Source: Methanosarcinales archaeon
Lineage (GTDB): Archaea; Halobacteriota; Syntropharchaeia; Alkanophagales; Methanospirareceae
Assembly (NCBI GenBank): GCA_025464645.1
Contig: JAODGF010000069.1
Coordinates: 1 to 11,684, forward strand
Direction of reading: 5' to 3'
Length of the DNA: 11,684 nucleotides
The position numbers were made by a program, and so were the translations under genes. Of the stretch, positions 1-6,813 are shown in pieces. The notes below the pieces were generated by a model. That model did no database searches. It saw only the letters and a list, made by a program, of their open reading frames with translations, and was not told the origin of the DNA. Each line of letters begins with the position of its first letter. The first letter of the stretch is position 1.

Positions 1-1248
1 AGCGAAATCAAAGAGGTAAAGATAACTCTCATAGGAAGGGGAGAGAAAATCAGGGAAAACCGCTCACGACTGATAAAGCTATACTGCAACTGGAGAGAGC
101 TAAGTCCAGGGGAACTGATAGAAGAAGCGAAAAGAATAGGCGTGAAGAAAACAGAGCATAAGTTAAAAGAGTTTTATGACTGGCTCAGGACAGACTATGT
201 AATACCCGAAAAGGGAGGAAAGAGAAAAGGAGAACGAGGGCTGGCACCACGATCAGCAGGTCGGGTTATAGAAGATGTAAGGATATTCTATAAGGAGAAC
301 GATATTCCCATAGGCAATTTACACTTACCAACACCGAGGAAACTGAAAGAGAACTTCAGAAAGTTCCTATCAGCACGAGATGTAAAGCGGATGATAGATG
401 TTTGTGAGCGATTACGTGATAGGGCGATCATCCTCTGCGCGTTCCAGGCTGGGTTGGGAATGAAAGAACTTATCTCGCTGAACTATGGAGATGTGGCTGA
501 GGGTTTAGAGAAAGGCGAGGTGCCTCTTACTTTACATCTCATGAGAGAAAAGGAGGGGATAGAATACTATACCTTCTTAGGCGAAGACGCAGTTGATACC
601 TTACGATGTTATATCAAGCTTAGAAGAAAGGGGTCAAGATATCTGTCTCCAGAGGACATAAAAAACGATTCTCCTCTCTTCATATCAGAATCTAACCGCC
701 GTAGAAAGGAGCGTGTGAGAGCTTATGAAGGTGGCATAAATAGAGCTATGCAAGCAGCAGCACTAAAGGCAGGACTAATAAGTGAAGAAGAAAAAGGGAG
801 AACAATAAACACTGCGGGAATACATGCATTACGTGCCTCTTTCTCCACTATCCTTAGAGATCAGGGTGTGCCTTCAGACTATGTGGAAGAGATGCTTGGA
901 CACCGGCTTCCCTATGATGGTGCTTATATGAGAGCAACGGTAAACCGGCTAAAAGAGGCATATATGAAAGCATATCCTGCCTTGAGCATTAAACAGGTAC
1001 TCGTGAAGCCGCTACCGAAGGAAGAGATTGATGAACGAGTTAAAGAGTATTTAGCAAGAGCAGGTATAGCTAATCAACAGGGGAGCGTTTACAAATGCCC
1101 CAATTGTGGTAGAGATGTTGATCAAAACTGGAAGGCATGCCCTTATTGTGGCTCGGACATCGGGATAACAAAATGTCCTAAGTGTGAATTCATCATTTCT
1201 GCATCATGGAAGTTCTGTCCTTATTGCAAAACGAAACTGAAGGATTAG
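1..1248 (+). CDS. Tyrosine recombinase/integrase with C-terminal double zinc ribbon (5' end outside window)
   Basis: Site-specific DNA recombinase of the phage-integrase family, archaeal type. The frame is open from base 1, and the 47 codons before the GTG at 142 read as normal N-terminal core-binding sequence (SPGELIEEAKRIG), so the gene probably starts left of the window. Numbering from GTG 142: SAM-like core-binding domain about 1-75; catalytic domain about 76-285 with the HxxR box HALR (H228, R231), LGH (H254) and the probable nucleophile Y262 in GAYMR. The position that normally carries the first catalytic Arg (GLR-x-x-EL) reads GLGMKEL, so Gly106 replaces Arg. This may be normal for this archaeal subfamily. 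Two CxxC...CxxC zinc ribbons follow (C319/322/333/336 and C345/348/359/362), probably DNA- or protein-binding. Family certain; activity and target site unknown. No attachment site was identified. Confidence 0.9.
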   Translation, partial: SEIKEVKITLIGRGEKIRENRSRLIKLYCNWRELSPGELIEEAKRIGVKKTEHKLKEFYDWLRTDYVIPEKGGKRKGERGLAPRSAGRVIEDVRIFYKENDIPIGNLHLPTPRKLKENFRKFLSARDVKRMIDVCERLRDRAIILCAFQAGLGMKELISLNYGDVAEGLEKGEVPLTLHLMREKEGIEYYTFLGEDAVDTLRCYIKLRRKGSRYLSPEDIKNDSPLFISESNRRRKERVRAYEGGINRAMQAAALKAGLISEEEKGRTINTAGIHALRASFSTILRDQGVPSDYVEEMLGHRLPYDGAYMRATVNRLKEAYMKAYPALSIKQVLVKPLPKEEIDERVKEYLARAGIANQQGSVYKCPNCGRDVDQNWKACPYCGSDIGITKCPKCEFIISASWKFCPYCKTKLKD

Positions 1249-1286
1249 ACATTTCGTGGGCAAACCGTCAAAATTAAGTGAGCCCG

Positions 1287-1344
1287 TATAAATTTTTATA
1301 TTTAAATAGAAGAAAATCTTACTTTATGTACGATAAAAAGGTGA
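1287..1344 (+). promoter_or_regulatory. Candidate TATA boxes and Shine-Dalgarno for the wHTH-DUF2124 gene
   Basis: Two AT-rich boxes lie upstream of the TTG start at 1354: TATAAATT at 1287-1294 and TTTAAATA at 1301-1308. The second would place transcription start near 1330 and give a short leader containing AGGTGA (1339-1344), 9 bases before the TTG. This ribosome binding site supports the TTG start. The ATG at 1326 is excluded because its frame stops at 1359. Confidence 0.5.
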
Positions 1345-1353
1345 AGGGAAAAA

Positions 1354-2289
1354 TTGAGTGACGCTGCAATTGTAAGGCAAGAATTGCTGGACGCGTTAGC
1401 GGAAATAGGGAAGCAAGGGGACTTAGGAGAATCGGTGGTGCGCGTCTGGAGCTGCATACTGTTCAAGTCCTGCCCCATATCGAAGAAGGAGATAGAAGAA
1501 GGCACGGGCTACAGCAGCGGATTGGTCAGCCTAAGCTTGCGAAAGCTGAAAATGACGCATATGATTAATGAAACCTATATGGGCGGAGAAAAGCGTTATT
1601 ATGTTAATACCTCTTTAACCGATGCTTTTGGTAAGTTTTCGAAGCGTTTTTTCGTGGATAACATACAACCGATGATTGCGTTGCTCTCTGAAAACCTGGA
1701 TATAATAGATAATGCAAGAGTGAAAAAAGCGTTATTTGAACTTATAAATGAATGTAAGAAATTAAATCCAGTGATCCATATCTTCTCCAGGGTAATCGAG
1801 GATATAAACACAAATGCGATGCCCGGGGGAAAAAAGGAAAAGAGAGACGGGATAGTAAACTTCACGGGAACGTTCAGAAATAGTGTAGCAGACATAAAAG
1901 AAGGGTCTAAGTTGGTTTTTACAGGTTCAGTATCAGTATGCACGCCGTTTATCGAATTGCTCGCTTATTCGGTGAGAGATAGAGGTTTTGATATGTTATA
2001 TGTACCGGGAGCAGATGCGAATGAAGCAAGGAAGATAAAAAAGATAGAAAACATAGGGTATAGCGTTGTAGATGAAAAGGGCGATCCCATGGATCCTGAT
2101 GTGGTGGTAGTACTGGGTGGATTAGCGATGCCAAAGTTTGGATGCTCGCCAGATGATGTCATTCGTTTGATTGAAGATATATCTGGAAGGAAAAAACCGA
2201 AGATCATTGGCATCAATTTCATGAATGCGTTTGAGCGTGCGGAATGGGATAAAAAGATAAATTTCGATACGGTAATGGATGAGACGTAA
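1354..2289 (+). CDS. GbsR/MarR-like winged-helix regulator fused to a DUF2124 domain
   Basis: Probable cytoplasmic transcription regulator of 311 residues. Residues 1-100 resemble the GbsR/MarR-like winged helix: a recognition-helix region ISKKEIEEGTGYSSGLVSLSLRKL begins near 42 (quoted piece: TGYSSGLVSLSLRKL), followed by a wing with YMGGEKRYYV (75-84). Residues about 100-155 are a helical linker. Residues 165-311 match the DUF2124 family as I remember it: GSVSVCTPFIELLAYSVRD (191-209), VVVVLGGLAMP (250-260), IGINFMNAFERAEWD (285-299). DUF2124 has no established function; its alternating beta strands and glycine turns suggest a Rossmann-like ligand fold. The fusion implies a DNA-binding protein controlled by whatever DUF2124 senses, which is inference. 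TTG start chosen from the upstream AGGTGA. Own promoter and terminator; monocistronic. Confidence 0.82.
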   Translation: MSDAAIVRQELLDALAEIGKQGDLGESVVRVWSCILFKSCPISKKEIEEGTGYSSGLVSLSLRKLKMTHMINETYMGGEKRYYVNTSLTDAFGKFSKRFFVDNIQPMIALLSENLDIIDNARVKKALFELINECKKLNPVIHIFSRVIEDINTNAMPGGKKEKRDGIVNFTGTFRNSVADIKEGSKLVFTGSVSVCTPFIELLAYSVRDRGFDMLYVPGADANEARKIKKIENIGYSVVDEKGDPMDPDVVVVLGGLAMPKFGCSPDDVIRLIEDISGRKKPKIIGINFMNAFERAEWDKKINFDTVMDET

Positions 2290-2340
2290 TTGCTTTTTTG
2301 CTCAATATCCAGTGGACTAAAATGCCAAACAATACTCAAT

Positions 2341-2362
2341 AACGGGGCTTCGCCCCGTTTTT
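2341..2362 (+). terminator. Strong GC hairpin followed by T-run
   Basis: AACGGGGC (2341-2348), loop TTC, GCCCCGTT (2352-2359): an 8-bp perfect stem running into TTTTT. It lies 52 bases after the stop of the plus-strand regulator gene and in front of the convergent protease gene. The T-run is on the plus strand only, so it best serves the regulator transcript. A smaller T-run (TTTTTT near 2294) immediately after the stop codon could also terminate, as archaeal terminators need only oligo-T. Confidence 0.65.
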
Positions 2363-2371
2363 GGTGCTTGT

Positions 2372-2392
2372 GATTTGGAATTTTCCACAATC
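2372..2392. repeat. Second stem-loop in the convergent intergenic region
   Basis: GATTTGGAA pairs with TTCCA-c-AATC (one bulged C, tight TT centre). It lies 25 bases beyond the stop of the minus-strand protease, so it may help 3'-end formation on that strand. No T-run follows on the minus strand, so a terminator role is uncertain. Confidence 0.35.
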
Positions 2393-2417
2393 TATTGAGC
2401 TTCTTTGCGGTATTCCC

Positions 2418-4028
2418 TCAGAGTAAATAGGGACCCACCAACATAAAAGCGATGGCAGAGGCGATAAAAATTGCGATAGTGGTGGTAATCAGCTTTGAAA
2501 TTTTTTCTTTCTTTCCTTCTTCCTTTATGCCTATTCTCAGCACGGGGTTTAGTATCTCTCGAAATACGTAGCCGCCATCAAGAGGTATAGCAGGCAAACA
2601 GTTAAACAGTCCAACGTAGAAATTTATCCAGCCTATCCAGAATAGCACATCGGCGATGACAAAAATACCTCCGCCCAAGAAAGACAATGCACCTACTGGC
2701 TCGTACAAATGAGATAGGAGAGGATTAAAGCTACTGAAGCCCGCGGGAAGAGGTAAAAATGGCAGCAGTGTCAGCCATAACCAGCCACTGGTTGATAGGG
2801 ACAGGAGAGAAGAAGGTATGACTCGAAGGGATTCCAAATATCCTTTTGTAGGAAACTCACTTACGCACATTCCTAATGGATTATTTGGAACAAGGAAAAC
2901 GCCTAAGAATCCTTTATTGTCTTTGGCAGATTCCTTTAGCACCACAAGAAAAGTTTTTTCTTTTGTTCGCACTTCTACCTTTTGCCCAGGTGCCGTGTGA
3001 TTCATAAAATGCTGAAAATCCTTATAGCCAGTTATATTCACATCGTTCATCTTTATAATGCTCATTCCTGCTTTTATGCCTGCATTAGCTGCTGGAAAAC
3101 CTTCTTCAACTCCTGCTATTCTTACCCCTTCGTGTTCATAACCTCCTTCTACCACTATTTCTGTTTGTTTTCCTCTCCTATTCAAGACCTCGAAAATAAT
3201 CTCCTTATTCTCTTCTATTGCTTTATCCATTTCGTCTATGGTCGCATTCGTAACCTTTGACCCGTCAACCCTTGTAATGAACATCCCGGAATCTATCCCG
3301 GCTCTCTCCGCGGTGCTACCCTCTACAACGCTGTAAACAAAAAGCACCTTATCGCTAACAGGCTGAACGGCGAATAATATGGAAAAGAAAAGAGCAAATG
3401 CAATAAACGCCACGACAAAATTGCTCGTCACACCTGCGGAGAGTATGCGAGTTCTCTCGCGAGCAGTAGCCACTTTTTTCTGCTCTTTTTTCCCTGTTTT
3501 TTCACCAAAGAGTTGTTCGCTGTCGGGTTCGGCGAATGCCCCTATCGGGATCACCGCAACTAAAAGACCCATTGATTTTACTTTTATCTTCTCTACGGTG
3601 CTCAGTATCGCATGAGAAAGTTCGTGCACCAATAACGCAACGACAAAGCCAACCCATGCACACAAAGGTATAAACTCATTTAGCCCTGGTATAAGCAGCC
3701 AGTTCCTCGGTGCATTTAACTCCGTTGGCTCTGGATGCACGGTAAACATTGCGTAAGCGCTGAGCAATACGAGAACGAACATGAAAGTCATGGCTATAAC
3801 CACTAAAACGGTGCCGATGTTGGCATAAGTCCGCCAAAAAGTTTCCCTTAGCTCGCCTCGTGCTAATTTCTCCAGTAATCTCTGCCCCTTTGTCGTCCTT
3901 ATCATCAGAACGGGTCCAAACGCAGAGATATTATATCGCTGCAAAATGCCTTTTCTGTCAAGAATTAGCACAATAAACCAGTAAATCAAGATTACGTACA
4001 GCACCAGCATTAGATAGTGCGAATCCAT
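2418..4028 (-). CDS. Site-2-type intramembrane zinc metalloprotease (M50) with two PDZ-like domains
   Basis: Membrane-embedded protease of the S2P/M50 family, about 536 residues, which cleaves substrates within or next to the bilayer. Numbering from ATG 4028: N-terminal TM about 5-23; TM about 72-92; a catalytic TM with HELSH (135-139: two His ligands and the Glu base); TM about 200-222; two PDZ-like segments, about 235-295 (EGSTAERAGIDSGMFITRVDG) and about 298-365 (NAGIKAGMSIIKMN); then TMs carrying NCLPAIPLDGG with the third zinc ligand Asp484; final TM about 513-535. All catalytic elements are intact. The frame extends upstream to 4109, but GAGG at 4035-4038, 6 bases before ATG 4028, and a TATA-like box at 4061-4067 argue for 4028. 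Divergent from tiaS. Substrate unknown; a role in regulated proteolysis of membrane-tethered factors or membrane quality control is inference. Confidence 0.92.
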   Translation of the reverse strand: MDSHYLMLVLYVILIYWFIVLILDRKGILQRYNISAFGPVLMIRTTKGQRLLEKLARGELRETFWRTYANIGTVLVVIAMTFMFVLVLLSAYAMFTVHPEPTELNAPRNWLLIPGLNEFIPLCAWVGFVVALLVHELSHAILSTVEKIKVKSMGLLVAVIPIGAFAEPDSEQLFGEKTGKKEQKKVATARERTRILSAGVTSNFVVAFIAFALFFSILFAVQPVSDKVLFVYSVVEGSTAERAGIDSGMFITRVDGSKVTNATIDEMDKAIEENKEIIFEVLNRRGKQTEIVVEGGYEHEGVRIAGVEEGFPAANAGIKAGMSIIKMNDVNITGYKDFQHFMNHTAPGQKVEVRTKEKTFLVVLKESAKDNKGFLGVFLVPNNPLGMCVSEFPTKGYLESLRVIPSSLLSLSTSGWLWLTLLPFLPLPAGFSSFNPLLSHLYEPVGALSFLGGGIFVIADVLFWIGWINFYVGLFNCLPAIPLDGGYVFREILNPVLRIGIKEEGKKEKISKLITTTIAIFIASAIAFMLVGPYLL

Positions 4029-4034
4029 TTTTAT

Positions 4035-4067
4035 CCTCGTTGTATATAATAACTTCCTTCTATTTAA
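4035..4067 (-). promoter_or_regulatory. Promoter and ribosome binding site of the M50 protease gene
   Basis: On the minus strand, TTAAATA (4061-4067) lies about 33-40 bases before ATG 4028, and GAGG (4035-4038) sits 6 bases before it. The geometry fits a TATA box with a leader of about 10 bases, and it excludes the upstream in-frame start at 4109, which would lie inside the palindrome. Confidence 0.5.
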
Positions 4068-4077
4068 GAAAGATAAG

Positions 4078-4086
4078 AATAAATTT
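4078..4086 (+). promoter_or_regulatory. Candidate TATA box for tiaS
   Basis: AATAAATTT lies 36-44 bases before the tiaS ATG, which would place transcription start within the palindrome just downstream. No convincing Shine-Dalgarno precedes the ATG, consistent with a leaderless or very short-leader transcript. Confidence 0.4.
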
Positions 4087-4092
4087 CTTTGA

Positions 4093-4121
4093 TCAAACTT
4101 TCTTTTCAAAAGAAAGTTTGA
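4093..4121. promoter_or_regulatory. 29-base perfect palindrome abutting the tiaS start codon (candidate operator)
   Basis: The left arm TCAAACTTTCTTTT (4093-4106) is the exact reverse complement of the right arm AAAAGAAAGTTTGA (4108-4121) around one central C. The right arm ends at the base before the tiaS ATG. It sits in the 93-base spacer between two divergent genes, at the predicted tiaS transcription start. It could be a dimeric regulator site or, in RNA, a hairpin that occludes the start codon. Confidence 0.6.
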
Positions 4122-5465
4122 ATGATCATCGGAATAGACGACACAGATTCGAGAAGAGGTGGGTGCACCACATATTTATGCGCAGTTTTAGTTGACGAGT
4201 TGAAAAGATATGGGGAAGTTTCGACACCGAGATTGGTAAGACTCAATCCATGCATACCATTTAAAACAAGAGGCAACGGAGCGGTCTCTTTTGAAATAAA
4301 GACCAGGAACAAGGAAAAAGATGCAGAAGTGAAAGAAATGGTCAAAGCCCGGGTAAGTGAACTATCGGAGTTACGCGAAGAGGAAACAAATCCGGGTGTT
4401 GTTTTTATTGATAACGACGCTTTAAATGCGATTGTTAGAGAAGAGAAGGACAGCAAAAGCATGTTAAAGAACTTCTACGAAAATGCAGTGAGAGAAGTGC
4501 TGACGATAGAAGACGCTTATGAACTCATTTCCAATTTGCATCTGGATTACTTTGGATTAAAAACTAAACGGGGGATAATAGGCGCTTTAGCTGCCGCTTC
4601 GTTTTTAGTGCTGCAAAAAAACAAGCCCGATTATTACGACTTCACCTACGAGCTGATGTCATACCGGCGAAAGGAAAGATGGGGAATGTTAAGGTTGATA
4701 GAAGAAACGAGCGTGTGGAAAGCCGATGCGGCTACTTATCCCTTAACCTGGGATACTGTGGACTGGGGCGAAAAAAAAATAGTTTTTGCTCCTCATTCTC
4801 CCTGTCCTGTTCTTTTTGGGATAAGAGGCGACAGCGTAGATGCTATATACAGGGCTTACGAACTCATAGATGCCGAGCCGGAGGAGCGAAAAATGTTATT
4901 CGTCACAAATCAGGGTACTGATTTTCACCTGATACGATTTGAAGGGGAAGTGGCAAAAGAGAAGTTGCAAGACTATCACTCCTATATCCTAAATGGTGAG
5001 GTTGAGTCCAATCCCCGAACGATAGAAGGAGGGCATGTCGTATTTTCCATCTCTTTATCCGAAAAGGTATTAGGCAGTATCGAGTGCGTTGCATACGAGC
5101 CGACGAAGGGATTTCGTGATATTATAAGGAAGCTGCGAGTCGGTGATGAAATCACCGTCTATGGTTCACTAAAGAAGGAAACATTAAACCTTGAGAAGAT
5201 AGAAGTAAGGAAATTGAATAATGTGATAGAGCGAAATCCGAGATGCGATAAGTGCGGAAGGACGTTGAAATCCGCGGGACGATTCCAGGGCTACCGGTGT
5301 AAACGCTGCGGGACTTTTAAAGCGGAAAAGGATAAGGTAATTGTTGAAAGAGGTATAGAAACGGGGCTATATGAAGTCCCACCGGTTGCGAGGAGGCATA
5401 TATCGAAACCTTTAATACGTATGCGTATGGAAGGAGCGGATAAAGAGATTCATCCGAGTAGATGA
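4122..5465 (+). CDS. tiaS: tRNA(Ile2) 2-agmatinylcytidine synthetase TiaS
   Basis: ATP-dependent enzyme that attaches agmatine to C34 of the CAU-anticodon tRNA-Ile2, so that it reads AUA rather than AUG; essential for decoding in most archaea. The 447 residues are near the usual family length. The diagnostic N-terminus GIDDTDSRRGGCTTYL (4-19) is present, then RLNPCIPFKTRGNGAV (40-55), the kinase-like catalytic core to about 200, a ferredoxin-like segment to about 265, an OB-fold about 270-365 (binds the acceptor stem), and a zinc ribbon (C375/C378, C393/C396). Nothing key appears to be missing. The ATG directly follows the 29-base palindrome, without a clear ribosome binding site. Converges with the downstream gene across a 4-base gap, so the two 3' ends must overlap. 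Confidence 0.96.
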   Translation: MIIGIDDTDSRRGGCTTYLCAVLVDELKRYGEVSTPRLVRLNPCIPFKTRGNGAVSFEIKTRNKEKDAEVKEMVKARVSELSELREEETNPGVVFIDNDALNAIVREEKDSKSMLKNFYENAVREVLTIEDAYELISNLHLDYFGLKTKRGIIGALAAASFLVLQKNKPDYYDFTYELMSYRRKERWGMLRLIEETSVWKADAATYPLTWDTVDWGEKKIVFAPHSPCPVLFGIRGDSVDAIYRAYELIDAEPEERKMLFVTNQGTDFHLIRFEGEVAKEKLQDYHSYILNGEVESNPRTIEGGHVVFSISLSEKVLGSIECVAYEPTKGFRDIIRKLRVGDEITVYGSLKKETLNLEKIEVRKLNNVIERNPRCDKCGRTLKSAGRFQGYRCKRCGTFKAEKDKVIVERGIETGLYEVPPVARRHISKPLIRMRMEGADKEIHPSR

Positions 5466-5469
5466 CCTA

Positions 5470-6072
5470 TTACGAATGCCCGGATGCAAATTTGTAACGT
5501 TTATCAGGGTCATCAAAACTAACCTCGTTCACATCAAAATGTTCCGGGTCGAAACTTCCACCAAGCCACTCCATCATCTCTTCATACTCCTCATGCTCGG
5601 GGTCTTTTATGATTTCTAAAAGGTCTGCATACCCCCAGACACCACCACAATCTTCTGGTGGACATGCTCTTTTCCCGTTGATACAATTCGGATACTTAAC
5701 ACCTTTCTCTCTGGGTAGTATCTCCTCCAATAGTATTTTGTGCTCCCAGCCATCGCCGAAATCGTATACATAACTTGCGGTTCGATTCTCCATAGAGAAA
5801 TAGTCAGCTATTTTTTGTTTTCGCTCTGAAAGAACTTCGGTACCAGAAGCTTCCGCTGGGATTCTTATATTCTCCTTTAAACCGGTGGACGGATTGACCA
5901 CTTCGAACTCGTGGAGATGATAATCTTCCCAACCCATAGCATCTTGAATGGCAACGTGTAAGTCCCAGAAGGTATAAGTTTCCGGGACCTGTATCCGTCT
6001 CCAAATAGGCGGTTTGATTCCCTCCAGTGTGATTTTAAATTGGTACACCCGACTATATTTCTTCTTCGCCAT
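5470..6072 (-). CDS. Plasmid pRiA4b ORF-3-like protein
   Basis: A 200-residue soluble protein of the pRiA4b ORF-3 (IS1096 TnpR-like passenger) family, found in bacteria, archaea and on mobile elements; molecular function not established. Family hallmarks in order: LEGIKPPIWRRIQVP (16-30), FWDLHVAIQDAMGWEDYHLH (35-54), YVYDFGDGWEHKI (101-113), CxNG-type CINGKRACPPEDCGG (130-144) and a C-terminal WLGGSFDPEHFDVNEV (169-184). It looks full length and intact. ATG 6072 is supported by GGTGAGG about 10 bases upstream. It stands alone on the minus strand. The cysteine cluster 130/137/142 could bind metal, which is inference. Its nearness to broken mobile-element genes fits an accessory gene. Confidence 0.9.
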   Translation of the reverse strand: MAKKKYSRVYQFKITLEGIKPPIWRRIQVPETYTFWDLHVAIQDAMGWEDYHLHEFEVVNPSTGLKENIRIPAEASGTEVLSERKQKIADYFSMENRTASYVYDFGDGWEHKILLEEILPREKGVKYPNCINGKRACPPEDCGGVWGYADLLEIIKDPEHEEYEEMMEWLGGSFDPEHFDVNEVSFDDPDKRYKFASGHS

Positions 6073-6114
6073 TCTTCTTCCTCACCCTTGATTTAGTTTT
6101 TGATACTTTGTCAT

Positions 6115-6137
6115 CGATATACATCTTGATTTAAAAT
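6115..6137 (-). promoter_or_regulatory. Candidate AT-rich promoter of the pRiA4b ORF-3-like gene
   Basis: Two minus-strand boxes, TTTTAAAT (about 6130-6137) and TATATCG (about 6115-6121), lie 43-65 bases before ATG 6072. Either could be the TATA element; the sequence does not decide. The rest of 6138-6263 is AT-rich and holds nothing I recognise. Confidence 0.3.
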
Positions 6138-6263
6138 ATTAATTTAATTAACTTTACTTCTACATACTTCTTTATTTTCCACCCTTACATTCAGTATTCA
6201 CATCCTTTCGTGTACTTCGACATTCATCTCTTCGTGCTTTCAGGCACATGGTTACGCGTCGTT

Positions 6264-6332
6264 AGGGTGGCTGAGAAAGTGGGTGTAACGAGGCAGACCA
6301 TAAATGCAATAGAGAAAAGAAAAGAAGATTGA
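6264..6332 (+). pseudogene. Remnant of an Xre-family helix-turn-helix regulator
   Basis: About 22 codons ending in TGA at 6330-6332 read RVAEK then VGVTRQTINAIEKRKED. This is the second helix, recognition helix and following turn of a classic HTH_3 domain (usual form: LAEKVGVTRQTINAIEKGKYxPS). The preceding in-frame sequence, open back past 6192, does not resemble the expected first helix (LREERGLTQEE), and the family's residues after the turn are missing. It is therefore read as a broken fragment, possibly of a larger regulator now deleted at both ends. Its stop lies 15 bases before the acetyltransferase fragment's ATG. Confidence 0.55.
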
Positions 6333-6346
6333 GGATATTTTTATTT

Positions 6347-6589
6347 ATGAAAATGGAAACACGTAATGCTCTCCCGGAAGATTTCGATTTCTTATTGGAA
6401 TTAACTCGCGGGAATATGGAAAGAATCGTTACAAAAGAATGGAACGCCGATTGGGAGAAGGACGTTGAACCTAATTTCGTAAATCTGTGGAAAAATCAAG
6501 GAGAAAAGAAAATTATTGAGGTTGATAATCGTCGTGTCGGTTATTTCTGGTTTGAGCAACATTCTGAGAAGAAAGTTGAGATAAAGTAA
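6347..6589 (+). pseudogene. Truncated GNAT-type N-acetyltransferase (N-terminal half)
   Basis: 80 codons from ATG 6347 (an alternative TTG at 6329 has no support; GAGG at 6331-6334 is 12 bases upstream of the ATG). The start METRNALPEDFDFLLELTRG is the standard GNAT beta1-alpha1 beginning. The segment through RRVGYFWFEQH matches beta2-beta4 of small GNAT proteins. The protein then ends at KKVEIK-stop, before the acetyl-CoA pyrophosphate-binding motif (Q/R-x-x-G-x-G/A) that defines a working enzyme. The missing half is not found in the other frames downstream; an IS630-type remnant begins instead. So it is probably non-functional, cut by a rearrangement. A small stand-alone protein is possible but less likely. 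Confidence 0.6.
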
Positions 6590-6600
6590 ATTTATTTCAA

Positions 6601-6810
6601 TCACATTTTTTCGATCCATCCCTCCTTCAGATAAATAATCCTATCCATTATTATTTGCGGAACAGAATACCCCTCTGACGACAGATTAACCGCCCTAACC
6701 CTATCACGTATATCCCTATCAGTGCTCTTAACTCGCTTGTAAATGAAAGCCTTCTCTTCCGGAGTAAGTTCCCTAACAAAGCGAGAACTATTCCCATGTA
6801 TTTGCTTCAT
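6601..6810 (-). pseudogene. IS630-type transposase N-terminus fused to an ABC ATPase tail
   Basis: From ATG 6810 (AAGGTG about 8-9 bases upstream) the frame encodes 69 residues. The first part, RELTPEEKAFIYKR... and RVRAVNLSSEGYSVPQI, is the N-terminal helix-turn-helix region of IS630-family transposases. The last 15 residues, MDRIIYLKEGWIEKM, have nothing to do with a transposase and match the C-terminal tail of the ABC ATPase at 7855-8541 (VDRIIYLKDGLIEKK). The DDE catalytic domain is absent. The ORF is therefore a chimera produced by deletion or recombination; no function is expected. The nearly complete identity to the ABC tail at DNA level includes a 23-base exact match. Confidence 0.7.
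6623..6645. repeat. Direct repeat copy 1 (ABC ATPase tail)
   Basis: 23 bases identical to 7895-7917 (begins TCCTTCAGATAAATAATCC). Similarity continues imperfectly on the outer side through the T-run. The two copies have the same orientation and lie 1,272 bases apart, with both half-permease genes between them. Confidence 0.85.
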
Positions 6811-6813
6811 TTT

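Noticed and set aside
142..144. GTG as the true start of the integrase
   Set aside because: The frame is open to base 1 and the upstream codons read as ordinary integrase N-terminal sequence, so the gene more likely begins outside the window.
1965..2390. Minus-strand open frame opposite the regulator gene
   Set aside because: Lies antisense to a well-supported gene, has no recognisable domain and no ribosome binding site; a shadow frame.
4029..4109. 27-residue N-terminal extension of the M50 protease from ATG 4109
   Set aside because: It would run through the palindrome and the predicted promoter; ATG 4028 has a good ribosome binding site and begins right before the first TM helix.
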